Assembly: GCA_035543115.1 (NCBI GenBank)
Contig: DATKKF010000066.1
Span: forward strand, 47,031 to 111,030
Reading direction: 5' to 3'
DNA: 64,000 nucleotides
Origin: RPRB01 sp035543115
GTDB taxonomy: Bacteria; Myxococcota; Myxococcia; Myxococcales; Myxococcaceae
In this document: positions 23,239-32,481 of the stretch, one piece after another
Layout: every line of letters starts with the position of its first letter
Numbering within the stretch: the first letter of the stretch is position 1
Position numbers and translations under genes: made by a program
Notes under the pieces: model-generated
Database searches by the model: none
Told to the model about the DNA's origin: nothing
Seen by the model: the letters and a program-made list of their open reading frames with translations, nothing else

Positions 23239-24216
23239 TCAGTCGGTCCCGGGCTCCGCCGGAGCAGCGGCACGCGGCGCGCTGGCGAGCCGGACGCCGG
23301 CGAGCACCAGGACGCCGCCGATCGCCACCTCCCAGCCGATGCGCTCACCCAGCACCAGCCACGCCGCCAGCGCCGTGGCCACCGGCTGCAGGTTGCTGAA
23401 GACCGCCACCTTCGACGCGTCGGTCCTCCCCAGGGCCCAGTACCAGAGCAGGTAGCTGACCACCGAGGTGAGCAGGGCCAGGTAGAGGATGGAGGCCTTC
23501 ACGCCCACGCCCGCCGCGACGATGAACCCCGGGCGCAGGACCCAGGGGGCAACCGGGAGCAGCCAGAGCGCCCCGGCGATCATCGACCAGGCGGTGGCCC
23601 GGAGCGCCCCGTGCTCGCCGATGAACGCCTTCCCCTCGGCGGTGTACAGCACCCAGGCAGTGACCGCGCCGAGGATGAGGAGGTCGCCCACGAAGACCCC
23701 GGACAGCGCCCGCAGCCCATGGGCCAGCAGGAGCACCAGCGCCCCCGCGAAGGCGAGGAGCAGACCCAGGCCGGCGCGGGTGCTGGGCGACTCGCGGCCG
23801 CGGAGCACCGAGTACAGGTACACCCCGATGGGGGTGAGCGCGTAGAGGAGGGAGGCGTGCGCCGCCGTGGAGCGCTGCAGCCCGGCGAAGAAGAGACCTT
23901 GGTTCAGCGGGCCGGTGAGGAACCCGAGCCCGAGCGCCGCGGGAACCGCCCGCCGCGGAGGGAGCGCCGGCCCGGGCAGCGCGAGGACGAGCAGCGCGAA
24001 CACCGCTCCGCTCAGCAGGAACCGCCAGAGCACGAGCGTCGACACAGGCACCTCGGCCAGCGCGCGCTTGGCGACCAGGTAGGTGCCGCCGCTGATCGCG
24101 GTCTGGAGGAGGAGCGCGGCAACCACGCCCAGGCCCATGCCGTCGCGGGCGTGCACCGGCTCGGACTCTGCGGACGCGGACGGCTTCAGGAGAGCGGAAG
24201 GCGGGCGAGAGCCCAT
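23239..24216 (-). CDS. EamA/DMT-family permease
   Basis: Up to 325 residues. Ten predicted helices in two EamA repeats, e.g. VAALLLQTAISGGTYLVAKRALAEVPVSTLVLWRFLLSG at the start of the first and TSVVSYLLWYWALGRTDASKVAVFSNLQPVATALAAWLVLGE in the second. The latter is the classic EamA motif. Substrate unknown. The hydrophilic first 26 residues overlap the 3' end of queG by 31 nt; the internal ATG at 24138 (MGLGVV) may be the true start. No good ribosome site supports either choice. Confidence 0.82.
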   Translation of the reverse strand: MGSRPPSALLKPSASAESEPVHARDGMGLGVVAALLLQTAISGGTYLVAKRALAEVPVSTLVLWRFLLSGAVFALLVLALPGPALPPRRAVPAALGLGFLTGPLNQGLFFAGLQRSTAAHASLLYALTPIGVYLYSVLRGRESPSTRAGLGLLLAFAGALVLLLAHGLRALSGVFVGDLLILGAVTAWVLYTAEGKAFIGEHGALRATAWSMIAGALWLLPVAPWVLRPGFIVAAGVGVKASILYLALLTSVVSYLLWYWALGRTDASKVAVFSNLQPVATALAAWLVLGERIGWEVAIGGVLVLAGVRLASAPRAAAPAEPGTD

Positions 24217-25235
24217 CGGGCGGCGTCACTCACCACAGCGCTCGGGTCCTGCGCCAGCTTTTCCAGCACTGGACGGGCGCCGGCGTCGCGTGCCGCACCG
24301 AGCGCGTAGGCGGCGTTCCGCCGGAGCCCGTCGTAGCCGGCGCGGGCGAGCGCGGTCCCGGGCACCAGCTCGGCGTAGCGCTCGGGGCTCATCGCCGCGA
24401 GCGCGCGCGCGGACAGCCCCGCCACCGCCCGGGGCAGGAACCGGGGGCCCACCGCGGGCAGCGGGGCGGCGTTCAGCGGACAGACGTCCTGGCACACGTC
24501 GCATCCGAAGACGTGTGGCGCCATCGCCTCGCGCTGCTCGGGCGGGACCGGACCCTCGTTCTCGATGGTCTGGTACGAGAGACAGGCCCGCGAATCGACG
24601 CGGCCGGCGCCGTCTAGCGCGTCGGTGGGGCACGCGTCGACGCACAGCCGGCAGGTCCCACAGCGGTCGGCCGGCGGCCCCCCGGCGTACCCGTCGACCT
24701 CGAGCTCCACCAGCAGCACCGCGAGCACCACCCAGGAGCCGAAGCGTGGCGTGACCAGACAGCCGTTCCGGGCGACGACGCCCAGCCCCGCGCGCGCCGC
24801 CCAGACCTTCTCCATGAAGGGGCCATGGTCCACCGAGCCGTAGGTTCGCAGGCCGGGCCACTCGGCGCGGAGGAGACGGCGAAAGGCCCGGAGCCGGTCA
24901 CGGAGCGTGGCGTGGTAGTCGCGGCCACGGGCGTAGCGGGCGACGGGCGAGCCCTCCCCGACCTCGCCATCCGTCCAGTAGTTGCACGCGAGCGCGATGA
25001 CGGTGCGCGCCTCGGGCAAGAGCCGAAGCGGATCCAGCCGGTCGGCCGCGCGCGCGGACAGCCAGTCCATGTCTGCCGCCATCCCGGCGGCGAGCCAGTC
25101 GAGGAGCGCCGAGGGCGGGATGGGCTCGGGGCGGGCGAAGCCACAGAGATCGAACCCCGCCTCGAGCGCCAGCGCGCGGACCCGCCCGGCCGGCGCGAGG
25201 GCGGTCAGGGCGACGGCGTCCCGCCCGGAATCCAC
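24186..25235 (-). CDS. queG: Epoxyqueuosine reductase
   Basis: 349 residues. A cobalamin-binding N-terminal domain includes YARGRDYH and the catalytic Asp in TYGSVDHGPFMEKVWAARAGLG. Two 4Fe-4S clusters come from CGTCRLCVDACP, RACLSY and FGCDVCQDVCPLN, and a HEAT-like C-terminus (LRRNAAYALGAARDAGARPVLEKL) completes it. It reduces epoxyqueuosine to queuosine in tRNA. The GTG at 25235 is supported by GGAGG 7 nt upstream and overlaps the pduO 3' end by 31 nt. QueG needs cobalamin, which makes the adjacent cobalamin adenosyltransferase an interesting neighbour. Confidence 0.93.
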   Translation of the reverse strand: MDSGRDAVALTALAPAGRVRALALEAGFDLCGFARPEPIPPSALLDWLAAGMAADMDWLSARAADRLDPLRLLPEARTVIALACNYWTDGEVGEGSPVARYARGRDYHATLRDRLRAFRRLLRAEWPGLRTYGSVDHGPFMEKVWAARAGLGVVARNGCLVTPRFGSWVVLAVLLVELEVDGYAGGPPADRCGTCRLCVDACPTDALDGAGRVDSRACLSYQTIENEGPVPPEQREAMAPHVFGCDVCQDVCPLNAAPLPAVGPRFLPRAVAGLSARALAAMSPERYAELVPGTALARAGYDGLRRNAAYALGAARDAGARPVLEKLAQDPSAVVSDAARWALARLPLS

Positions 25236-25765
25236 GGCACGTCCTCCACTCCCGCCCGGTGGTTCGCTGCCCGCGCCAGGACGAAGAGGAAGTCCGACAG
25301 GCGGTTGAGGAATCGCAGGGTCACCTCGTCCACCTGCCCCTCGCGGAACAGTGGCACCACCGACCGCTCGGCCCGGCGGCACACGGTGCGCGCCAGGTGC
25401 AGCGCCGCGCTGGCCGGCGTTCCTCCAGGGAGGATGAAGTGCGTCTGGGGCGGGAGCTCCTCCTGGAGGGTGTCGATGTGGCGCTCCATCGCCGCCACCC
25501 ACTCCTCGCGGACGTGGGGAATGTGGGCGTCGGCCCGGGTGCCGCGTGGGGTGGCGAGGACGGCGCCGACGGTGAAGAGCTGGTCCTGGAGGTCCTGGCA
25601 CCAGGGGTCCAGCCTGCCCAGCCCGGCCGCGCGCGCCACCCCGAGCGCCGCGTTCAGCTCGTCCAGGTCTCCGTAGGCCGCCACCCGGGCGTCGTCCTTC
25701 GCCACCCGGCCGCCTCCGAAGAGGCCCGTCTGCCCGGTGTCGCCGGTGCGCGTGTAGATCTTCAT
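25205..25765 (-). CDS. PduO-type ATP:cob(I)alamin adenosyltransferase
   Basis: 186 residues. The N-terminal TRTGDTGQTGLFGGGR is the ATP-binding signature of PduO, with DDARVAAYGDLDELNAALG, PGGTPASAALHLARTVCRRAERSV and LNRLSDFLFVLARAAN following. It adenosylates cob(I)alamin to coenzyme B12. The product serves methylmalonyl-CoA mutase-type enzymes, and a methylmalonyl-CoA epimerase is encoded nearby at 16273-16722. The ATG at 25765 starts directly at the conserved MKIYTRTGD. Confidence 0.94.
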   Translation of the reverse strand: MKIYTRTGDTGQTGLFGGGRVAKDDARVAAYGDLDELNAALGVARAAGLGRLDPWCQDLQDQLFTVGAVLATPRGTRADAHIPHVREEWVAAMERHIDTLQEELPPQTHFILPGGTPASAALHLARTVCRRAERSVVPLFREGQVDEVTLRFLNRLSDFLFVLARAANHRAGVEDVPWIPGGTPSP

Positions 25766-25868
25766 TGGAGTGCGGGGCACCCTACGGCCAAGTGCCCGCG
25801 CCACGGAAGTCGGAGGCCGCTCCCGGCGTCTGCTATGAGGGCCCGCCCACCGCGCTGGTCCCAACGAC

Positions 25869-26735
25869 GTGAACGACCCGCACCCCGAGAACGGCGGACG
25901 ACGCACCGGCCCCTGGCTGATCCTCGCCGCAGCCACCCTCTGGTCCACCGCCGGGGCGGCGATCAAGCTGTGCGGGCTCAGCGGCTGGCAGATCAACCTC
26001 GGGCGCTCCGCGGTGGCCGCGCTGTTCCTCGCCGCCCTCGTCCCGGGCGCGCGCCGACGGCCGGACCGGTCGGTGGGCTGGGTGGCGGTGGCCTACGCCT
26101 TCACCGTCCTGCTGTTCGTCCTGGCGAACAAGGCCACCACCAGCGCCAACGCCATCTTCCTCCAGGACACCGCGCCGCTGTGGGTGCTGCTCCTCAGCCC
26201 GGTGCTCCTGCACGAGCGGCCGACGCAGGGCGAGCTGCTCTCGGCGCCGCTCTTCCTGGTCGGGCTCTTCCTCTTCTTCCTAGACCAGCTGTCGCCCGGG
26301 CAGGCGGTGGGCAACGTCGTCGCGGTCGCCTCCGGCGTGGCCTTCGCGCTGTGCATCCTCGGGTTGCGGAAGCTCGGGACCAGGAACGTGGGAGCCATCG
26401 TCTGGGGGAACGCTCTGGCGGCGCTCATGTCTCTCCCCATGGCGATGCGGGGATCTCTGCCCACCGCGCGTGACGTGGGCATCGTGCTCTTCCTCGGGCT
26501 GTTCCAGCTCGGGGCGAGCTACGCGCTGTTCGCGAGGGGGGTGCGCCACACGCCCGCGGTCGAGGCCTCGCTCCTGGCGCTGGTGGAGCCGGTGCTCAAC
26601 CCGGTGTGGACCTACCTCCTCGCCGGCGAGCGCCCCGGGCCCTGGGCCATTCGCGGCGGAGCCATCATCCTCGTCGCGACGCTCTGGCGGACGCTCGCGC
26701 CGTGGCTGGAGTCGCGCCGGCGGGCCCGGGCCTAG
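25869..26735 (+). CDS. EamA/DMT-family permease
   Basis: 288 residues from GTG. Ten predicted helices; LILAAATLWSTAGAAIKL opens the first repeat, and AIFLQDTAPLWVLLLSPVLLHERPT and PAVEASLLALVEPVLNPVWTYLLAGERPG are the paired EamA motifs at the end of each half. Substrate unknown. Its stop TAG shares the CTAG palindrome (26732-26735) with the stop of the convergent DUF3187 gene. It is divergent from pduO across about 100 nt. Confidence 0.86.
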   Translation: MNDPHPENGGRRTGPWLILAAATLWSTAGAAIKLCGLSGWQINLGRSAVAALFLAALVPGARRRPDRSVGWVAVAYAFTVLLFVLANKATTSANAIFLQDTAPLWVLLLSPVLLHERPTQGELLSAPLFLVGLFLFFLDQLSPGQAVGNVVAVASGVAFALCILGLRKLGTRNVGAIVWGNALAALMSLPMAMRGSLPTARDVGIVLFLGLFQLGASYALFARGVRHTPAVEASLLALVEPVLNPVWTYLLAGERPGPWAIRGGAIILVATLWRTLAPWLESRRRARA

Positions 26736-27691
26736 AACGACGTCCTGATCCCGAAGCGAAACGCCACGTCGAGCGCCGGCCCGTCCGGGAACGGGTCCTC
26801 CACGATGCCGAGCCACAGCTCGGTGCGCGGGTCGACCCGGAACATCCAGCCGAAGTCGATGGAGAAGTCGCTCAGGTCCATCGGGCGGAGGTCGGTGTCG
26901 TGGAACGGCGGGGTCTGCACGAAGATGTTGGCGTAGAGGAAGTTCCGCCAGCTGAGCCGGACCCGCGGGCCGGCCGAGAACGAGACGAAGAAGGTGTCCT
27001 CGTACTTGGCCAGGGTCCCGGTCGTCGGGGTGAAGCCCACGCCCACCGAGCCGCTCACCGTGAGCCAGGGAAGCAGCGGTGCCTCGCCCATCAGGATGAG
27101 CCCGGTCTGGAGCATGCCCGCGCGGTAGCCGGGCGCGGTGGAGGTGGGGAGCCCGAGCACGAGCAGCACCTGGGCGTGCTGCCCGAGCATCCGGCCGACG
27201 CCGATGCGGCTGTCCCCGATGCCCAGGTCCACCGGTCCGTACTGGATCGTCTGTCCCCGCTCGTAGGTGATGGAGTAGCGGTACTTGTTGATCGGGCGCA
27301 GCTCGCGGGCCCCGTACTTCACCCCGAGCACCGAGTGGTACCAGTCGATGAACCGGTCCATGAAGCCGTCGTAGGCGCCCTGGATCTGCACCTGGCCGAA
27401 GGCGAACCAGCGGTCGTCGATGCGCCTGCTCAACCAGACCTGGAAGCGGCCCAGCTCCGCGTCGAGCGTCATCCCCCGCGGCCCCGAGGAGTACAGCTCG
27501 ATGGCGCTCGCGTAGTCGAGGGCGAAGGTGAGGCCCCAGTCACCGCGCGGCATCATCAGCGGCGGGGCGAAGAGGACGCTGCGGTTGGCCTCGATGGGGT
27601 TCTGGGGCGCCCAGGGGGGAAGCCCGGAGAAGTCCGGCGGCTCGAGCGGGGGCTGGACCGCGAGCACGCCGAGGACGAGGAGGGAGAGCAT
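26732..27691 (-). CDS. DUF3187-like outer-membrane protein
   Basis: 319 residues. Signal peptide MLSLLVLGVLAVQ, then LPPWAPQNPIEANRSVLFAPPLMMPRGDWGL, a start typical of DUF3187 proteins. Alternating amphipathic strands follow (TFALDYASAIELYS, KYRYSITYERGQTI, GMLQTGLILMGEAPL, VSFSAGPRVRLSWRN), and the chain ends RFGIRTSF with a terminal Phe, as expected for a beta-barrel. Function unknown. Located 30 nt downstream of the ThyX-like gene on the same strand. Confidence 0.8.
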   Translation of the reverse strand: MLSLLVLGVLAVQPPLEPPDFSGLPPWAPQNPIEANRSVLFAPPLMMPRGDWGLTFALDYASAIELYSSGPRGMTLDAELGRFQVWLSRRIDDRWFAFGQVQIQGAYDGFMDRFIDWYHSVLGVKYGARELRPINKYRYSITYERGQTIQYGPVDLGIGDSRIGVGRMLGQHAQVLLVLGLPTSTAPGYRAGMLQTGLILMGEAPLLPWLTVSGSVGVGFTPTTGTLAKYEDTFFVSFSAGPRVRLSWRNFLYANIFVQTPPFHDTDLRPMDLSDFSIDFGWMFRVDPRTELWLGIVEDPFPDGPALDVAFRFGIRTSF

Positions 27692-27721
27692 CGAGAGCCG
27701 GCGCCGGGTGCCGGGGCGAGA

Positions 27722-29305
27722 CTAGAGCAGCCGCTCGTACTCCTCGAGAGAACGATTCCACACCGGCACCCCGCAGTAGCGCGGGCCCTCGGGGCAGAAC
27801 GGGGTGACGCCGGCCTCCTTGCGGAGGGTGCAGGGCGGCACCAGGTGGGCCGCGATGCGGGGGTGGACGGCCTGGACCTGCCGAACCTCCTCCACCGAGG
27901 CCCGCCAGATCTCCTCCTGGGCGGTGTAGCAGAGCCGGTGCACCCACTTGTGGTGGAAGTGCAGCAGCTCGCCGGACTCGAGGAAGCGGATGGGGAAGGC
28001 GTTGGGGAGGAGGTAGAGCGCGAGCTCCGGCGCGACCCCGGCATGCACCAGCTGCTCGATCGCCACCCAGGCCTCTGCGCAGGCGCGGGTGAAGACGTCG
28101 AGCGCCTCGGGCACCTCGGCGAGCAGCGCGGGGATGACCACGTCCGGCTCCCCGGGCACGAAGGTGGCCTGGAGCACCGGGCGGCTGGCCGGGGTCATCC
28201 GGTGGCGCTGGTCCTGGCTGTCCGCGGCGTGGCTCAGCTTCTTCTGGAAGGTGTAGCTCGCGTGGACCAGGGTCCGCATGAGCTTGCCGTTGGTCCCGAG
28301 CTGGAGCGCCTCGGAGAGGTACGGGTTCTGCCGGGGCGAGAGGACCCGCTCGAGCGCCGCCGAGTCGTCGAGCGCCGAGCGGGGGAGCCCGAGCACGTTG
28401 CGGACGGCCTGGGCGATGGCCGCCTCGCCCCGGGCGCTCCAGTCGACGAGCGTGCTGGTGCGGCCCTGGAGCCCGGCGTCGAACTCGGCCCGGTGGGCCC
28501 GCGCATCCTCCCCCCCGACGCCGAGCGAGCGCCCGGCCTCGCGCAGCGCGCGGGCCTCGTGGGTGGACTCGAGGGGGAGCGGGTCCTCCAGCTCGCGGAC
28601 GAAGAGCGGGTCGAGGGCCTCGACCTCGCGCACCATCGCCGCGATGACCTCGCGGGCCTCGGTGGGCACGTCGTACGCGGCGGCGAGCCGGTGGTACCGG
28701 TGGAGCGTCAGCCCGGAGATGGTGTGGTACAGGTGGGCGAACGTCCCGATGGGCAGGACGTACCGGGCCACCTCCTGGCAGCGCTTCTTGAGCGTGCTCG
28801 CCCACTTCTCGGGCGTGCGGCGGCGGCCGGGGAAGAGCCGGTAGAACTCGGCCTCGGCCCGGGGGAGCAGCAGCGAGCCGATGCGGGCGTAGGCCGACAT
28901 CTGGGACTCGACGACGCCCCGGTAGAGCGCCTCCTCGCGCTCCGGGAGCGTCGGGACGATGACCCGGTCGGGCTTCACCTCGACGTAGCGCTGGCTGACC
29001 TGCTCCGAGTTGTAGAAGGGGTGGGCGTGGAGCACGCTCCAGATGAGCTGCCGGCTCACGTTCTCCAGGCTGAACTGGAAGGTGGCGTGCTGCAGCGTGG
29101 TGTGGTGGCCCGCCTGGTAGGTCTCCCGGGCGATGCGGTCCCGGACGGCGCGGGCCTTCTCGTCCTTCCGCACGTCCTCGGCCTTGATGATGCGCGGGCT
29201 GTAGCAGGTGCGCGCGGCGGCCACGGCGTTGTCGAACGGCTCGACGAAGCCGTTGGTGAGCCGGACGATGGGGGCGGCGGAGCGGAACGCGGGGGACGAC
29301 GGCAT
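27722..29305 (-). CDS. Two-domain ThyX-like flavin-dependent thymidylate synthase
   Basis: 527 residues, about twice a normal ThyX. Each half looks like a ThyX domain. N-half: AGHHTTLQHATFQFSLENVSRQLIWSV, NSEQVSQRYVEV, then CQEVARYVLPIGTFAHLYHTISGLTLHRYHRL. C-half: FQKKLSHAADSQDQRHRMTPASRP, then GVAPELALYLLPNAFPIRFLESGELLHFHHKWVHRLCYTAQEEI. The ThyX signature RHR is replaced by HAH in the first half (about 93-95) but kept as RHR in the second. Expected chemistry: dUMP to dTMP with methylenetetrahydrofolate, FAD and NADPH. Whether this protein is active, or which half binds what, is open. ATG at 29305; an ATG six codons earlier is possible. Confidence 0.8.
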   Translation of the reverse strand: MPSSPAFRSAAPIVRLTNGFVEPFDNAVAAARTCYSPRIIKAEDVRKDEKARAVRDRIARETYQAGHHTTLQHATFQFSLENVSRQLIWSVLHAHPFYNSEQVSQRYVEVKPDRVIVPTLPEREEALYRGVVESQMSAYARIGSLLLPRAEAEFYRLFPGRRRTPEKWASTLKKRCQEVARYVLPIGTFAHLYHTISGLTLHRYHRLAAAYDVPTEAREVIAAMVREVEALDPLFVRELEDPLPLESTHEARALREAGRSLGVGGEDARAHRAEFDAGLQGRTSTLVDWSARGEAAIAQAVRNVLGLPRSALDDSAALERVLSPRQNPYLSEALQLGTNGKLMRTLVHASYTFQKKLSHAADSQDQRHRMTPASRPVLQATFVPGEPDVVIPALLAEVPEALDVFTRACAEAWVAIEQLVHAGVAPELALYLLPNAFPIRFLESGELLHFHHKWVHRLCYTAQEEIWRASVEEVRQVQAVHPRIAAHLVPPCTLRKEAGVTPFCPEGPRYCGVPVWNRSLEEYERLL

Positions 29306-29487
29306 CTCCCCTCTTTCTTGCATGCCCGGCCGACGTCTCGCCACAGGACCTCGGGGGGACTTCCGGAGCCCGACGGCCGCTCGGCCCGAGGGCACGAAGA
29401 GCATTCATCGTGGCTCTCCGGGGTCTCTCCCGGGCGACCACGCGAAAGTTGCAGCAGGCGGTGGGCACCGTCTGGGATGGTGCCCCC

Positions 29488-30939
29488 ATGGCGTTCGACC
29501 TTGCCGACCGTGCCCGCCGCGCCCTGCTCGAGCTGGGCTTCACCCCGGACTTTCCCCCCGACGCCGAGGCGCAGGTCGCCGCCCTCCAGCGCTCGGGCGC
29601 CCCCTCGACCAGCAGCGACGCGGAGGACCTGCGCGGCCTCCTCTGGTCCAGCATCGACAACCCCGATTCGATGGACCTCGACCAGCTGGAGTGGGCCGAG
29701 GCGCTCCCCGACGGGAGCACGCGGCTGCTGGTGGCCATCGCCGACGTGGACGCGCTCGTGCCCGAGGGGTCGCCGGTGGACCGCCGGGCGGGGGCGAACA
29801 CCGCCTCGCTCTACACCGGCGTGACGGTCTTCCCGATGCTTCCGCGGCCGCTCTCCGAGAACCTCACCTCGCTGCTCCCCGACGTCGACCGCCTCTCGGT
29901 GGTCATCGGCTACCGCGTGCTGCCGGACGGCACGGTGGCCGACGGCGCCGTTCGCCGGGCCTGGGTCCGGAACCGGGCGAAGCTGAGCTACCCCGAGGTC
30001 GCCCCCTGGCTGCAAGGAGAGGCGCCGGTCCCTCCGCGGGTCGGCGCGGTCGCCGGGCTCGAGGAGCAGCTCCGACTTCAAGACCGGGCCACGCGGGCGC
30101 TCCGGGCTGCCCGTGAGCGGGCGGGGGCGCTCATGCTCCGGACCATCGAGCCGCGCCCGGTGATGTCCGACGGCCGGGTGCTCGACCTGGAGGACATCCC
30201 GGACAGCCGGAGCCGAGAGCTCATCGAAGATCTCATGGTGGCCGCCAACGAGGTGATGGCGCGCTTCCTCGAGACGGCCCATCGCTCCTCGCTGGCCCGC
30301 ATCGTCCGCAAGCCCAAGCGCTGGGACCGCATCGTCGCGCTGGCCCAGGGTCTGGGGACGACGCTCCCGGCCGAGCCGGACGGAGTGGCGCTCTCGCGCT
30401 TCCTGGACCGGCAGCAGACGCGCGACCCCCTCCACTTCCCCGACCTGTCGCTCACGGTGGTGAAGCTGCTCGGCCCCGGTGAGTACGTGCTGCGGCCCGC
30501 AGGGCAGGAGTCACCCGGACACTTCGGGCTTGCGGCCAACGACTACAGCCACTCCACCGCGCCCAACCGCCGCTACCCGGACGTCGTCACCCAGCGGCTG
30601 GTGAAGGCGCTGCTCGCGGGCGCCGCCGCGCCGTACCCCGACGCCGAGCTCGACGGCATCGCCCAGCACTGCACGCAGAAGGAGGTGGCGATCCGCAAGC
30701 TCGAGCGGCTGATGCGGAAGGTCATCGCCGCGGTCCTGCTCCGCGACCGGGTGGGCGAGGTGTTCGACGGCCTGGTGACTGGTGTCACCGAGCACGGCAC
30801 CTTCGTCCGGCTTCTCAAGCCGGCCGCCGAAGGACGGGTGGTCCGCGGCGAGCACGGGATGGACGTGGGTGACCGGATCCGAGTCCGTCTCCTGTCGACG
30901 GACCCGGAGAAGGGCTTCATCGACTTCGCCCGGGCCTGA
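29488..30939 (+). CDS. RNase II-family exoribonuclease (RNB domain, DLDQ type)
   Basis: 483 residues. The RNB active-site run reads SIDNPDSMDLDQLEWAEAL: Asp at the first, second and third catalytic positions, but the fourth, usually Asp, is Gln. Downstream, RPLSENLTSLLPDVDRL, LMVAANEVMARFL and YSHSTAPNRRYPDVVTQRL are typical RNB blocks. An S1 domain closes the protein (FDGLVTGVTEHGTFVRL ... VGDRIRVRLL). No N-terminal cold-shock domains. A 3'-5' RNA exonuclease is expected; the DLDQ form occurs in a recognised branch of the family. ATG at 29488; the upstream open frame is not coding-like. Confidence 0.88.
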   Translation: MAFDLADRARRALLELGFTPDFPPDAEAQVAALQRSGAPSTSSDAEDLRGLLWSSIDNPDSMDLDQLEWAEALPDGSTRLLVAIADVDALVPEGSPVDRRAGANTASLYTGVTVFPMLPRPLSENLTSLLPDVDRLSVVIGYRVLPDGTVADGAVRRAWVRNRAKLSYPEVAPWLQGEAPVPPRVGAVAGLEEQLRLQDRATRALRAARERAGALMLRTIEPRPVMSDGRVLDLEDIPDSRSRELIEDLMVAANEVMARFLETAHRSSLARIVRKPKRWDRIVALAQGLGTTLPAEPDGVALSRFLDRQQTRDPLHFPDLSLTVVKLLGPGEYVLRPAGQESPGHFGLAANDYSHSTAPNRRYPDVVTQRLVKALLAGAAAPYPDAELDGIAQHCTQKEVAIRKLERLMRKVIAAVLLRDRVGEVFDGLVTGVTEHGTFVRLLKPAAEGRVVRGEHGMDVGDRIRVRLLSTDPEKGFIDFARA

Positions 30940-30981
30940 GGCCCAGCCCGGGTGACCGTGCGCTGGTCGGGGCTTCCTGGC

Positions 30982-32481
30982 TCAGGCCAGGATCCAGCCG
31001 CCGTCCGATTCCCGCGCCACTCCCTCCGCCCGGAGCTTTTCCAGAATTGCCAGCGTGCTCCGCTCGGCGAGGTAGGGCAGCGCGGTTGGCGTGTCTGCAT
31101 ACGCGTCGGCCGCGATCTCCTCCAGCGGCCGCCCCAGCGAGCGGAGCGCCGCCTGCACCCGCCGCTCGCGCAACGCGCGGTGGTCGATGACCGCGGTCAA
31201 CGCGCTCGGGCCGTCCGGCAGCGGCGGTCCGTGCGCCGGATACACCGCGCGGACCGGGAGGTCGCGCAGACGTGCGAGCTGGGACAGGTACTCGGCCATG
31301 TCGCCCTCGGGCGGGTCGATGAGGATCGTCCCCTGCCCCGCCACCATGTCGCCGACCACCGCCGCGCGGGTCGAGGTGTCGATGAGCGAGACGTGCCCCC
31401 GGGCATGCCCCGGCGTGTGGAGCACCCGCCACCGCATCCCCGGCGCTCCGGCCAGCACCAGCTCGTCACCCTCCTCGAGCAGCCGGTCCGGGCGGAACGG
31501 GAGCCGGTCCGCCGTCCGCGGGTGACACCAGACGGGAATCCCGAGCTGGTCGCTGACCGCCCGGGCCCCGCCCACGTGGTCCAGGTGGTGGTGGGTGAGC
31601 ACCACCGCGAGTGGCCGGCAGTCCTCGGCGGCGAGGGCGCGGACGTACGCCGTCAGCCGCTCGAGCTCCGCGGGGTCCGATGCGCCCGGGTCCACGATGA
31701 GCAGCTCGCCCGTCCCGAGGATCCAGGCGTTGGTGTGCGTGGCGGGGAGCAAGGTCGGCGTCCGCAGCGCCACCAGCCGCACGCCCCGCTGGAACTCGAT
31801 GCGGGTGTCCGCGGCGGTCGGCGAGGCAAGCCAGGCCACCGCGTCCACCGTGCGCCGCACGCGGCTGAGCACGTTCAGCGCGTGGCGGTTGGGCGGGTGC
31901 AGCAGCGCCCGTCCCTCTTGCCACAGGGTGAGCGCATCCGTCGGACGCACCCAGCTGCCCTCGGCCGCCTCGCCCGGCCAGACCTCGGCGCGAGTTCCGG
32001 GGGGCACCTCCACCAGGAAGAAGCGCGCGTCGAAGCGCACCGGCATGAAGGGCGGCGTCACCCAGCGGCCCGCGGGCTCGAAGTCCAGCGCGTCCACCTG
32101 GAGCCCGAGGCGGCCCAGGATGGCGGCGAAGGTCTCCTTCCCCTCGAGCAACGCGGCCCGGGCGGTGGCGAGCGTGGGCGCGTCGGGGGTCCTTCCACGG
32201 GCGGCCAGCACCCCCGTCTCCTCGAACAGCTCGCGGGCCGCGGCGGCCACCAGGCGTGAGTCGGGGGGACCCGCGCCCTCGACCGGCACCTCGGTGTCTC
32301 CGGCGTCCACCCGTCCGCCGGGAAAGGCGTAGAAGCCCGCGGCGAAGGAGACGGTGCGCTCGCGCCGCAGCCAGAAGGTCTCCAGTCCGCGCGGCCCCAT
32401 GCGCACCAGGACCACCACCGCGGCGTCTCTTGGCTCCGCCGGCGGCGGCGCCTCCTGCATCCCGGGGATCGCCTCGCTCAT
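30982..32481 (-). CDS. Nudix hydrolase - metallo-beta-lactamase fusion protein
   Basis: 499 residues. Residues 18-200 form a Nudix domain: GGRVDAGD, then a 20-residue insertion, then RELFEETGV. The inserted Nudix box resembles the NUDT7/NUDT19 (CoA/acyl-CoA) type. From about 240 a metallo-beta-lactamase domain follows, with NAWILGTGELLIVDPG, THHHLDHVGG (about 295-303), HTPGHARGH and VVGDMVAG, close to the LACTB2 group. A winged-helix-like end (PTALPYLAERSTLAILEKLRAEG) matches LACTB2 as well. Two hydrolases in one chain suggest sequential hydrolysis of a CoA or nucleotide-linked ester; that is inference. Overlaps the HD gene stop (ATGA). Confidence 0.88.
   Translation of the reverse strand: MSEAIPGMQEAPPPAEPRDAAVVVLVRMGPRGLETFWLRRERTVSFAAGFYAFPGGRVDAGDTEVPVEGAGPPDSRLVAAAARELFEETGVLAARGRTPDAPTLATARAALLEGKETFAAILGRLGLQVDALDFEPAGRWVTPPFMPVRFDARFFLVEVPPGTRAEVWPGEAAEGSWVRPTDALTLWQEGRALLHPPNRHALNVLSRVRRTVDAVAWLASPTAADTRIEFQRGVRLVALRTPTLLPATHTNAWILGTGELLIVDPGASDPAELERLTAYVRALAAEDCRPLAVVLTHHHLDHVGGARAVSDQLGIPVWCHPRTADRLPFRPDRLLEEGDELVLAGAPGMRWRVLHTPGHARGHVSLIDTSTRAAVVGDMVAGQGTILIDPPEGDMAEYLSQLARLRDLPVRAVYPAHGPPLPDGPSALTAVIDHRALRERRVQAALRSLGRPLEEIAADAYADTPTALPYLAERSTLAILEKLRAEGVARESDGGWILA

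Noticed and set aside
25766..25868. Cobalamin riboswitch before the adenosyltransferase/queG pair
   Set aside because: No B12-box-like consensus was seen in the short region upstream; only about 100 nt separate it from the divergent gene.
26606..29824. 1070-residue plus-strand open frame opposite DUF3187 and ThyX
   Set aside because: Antisense shadow of two genes with clear family motifs.
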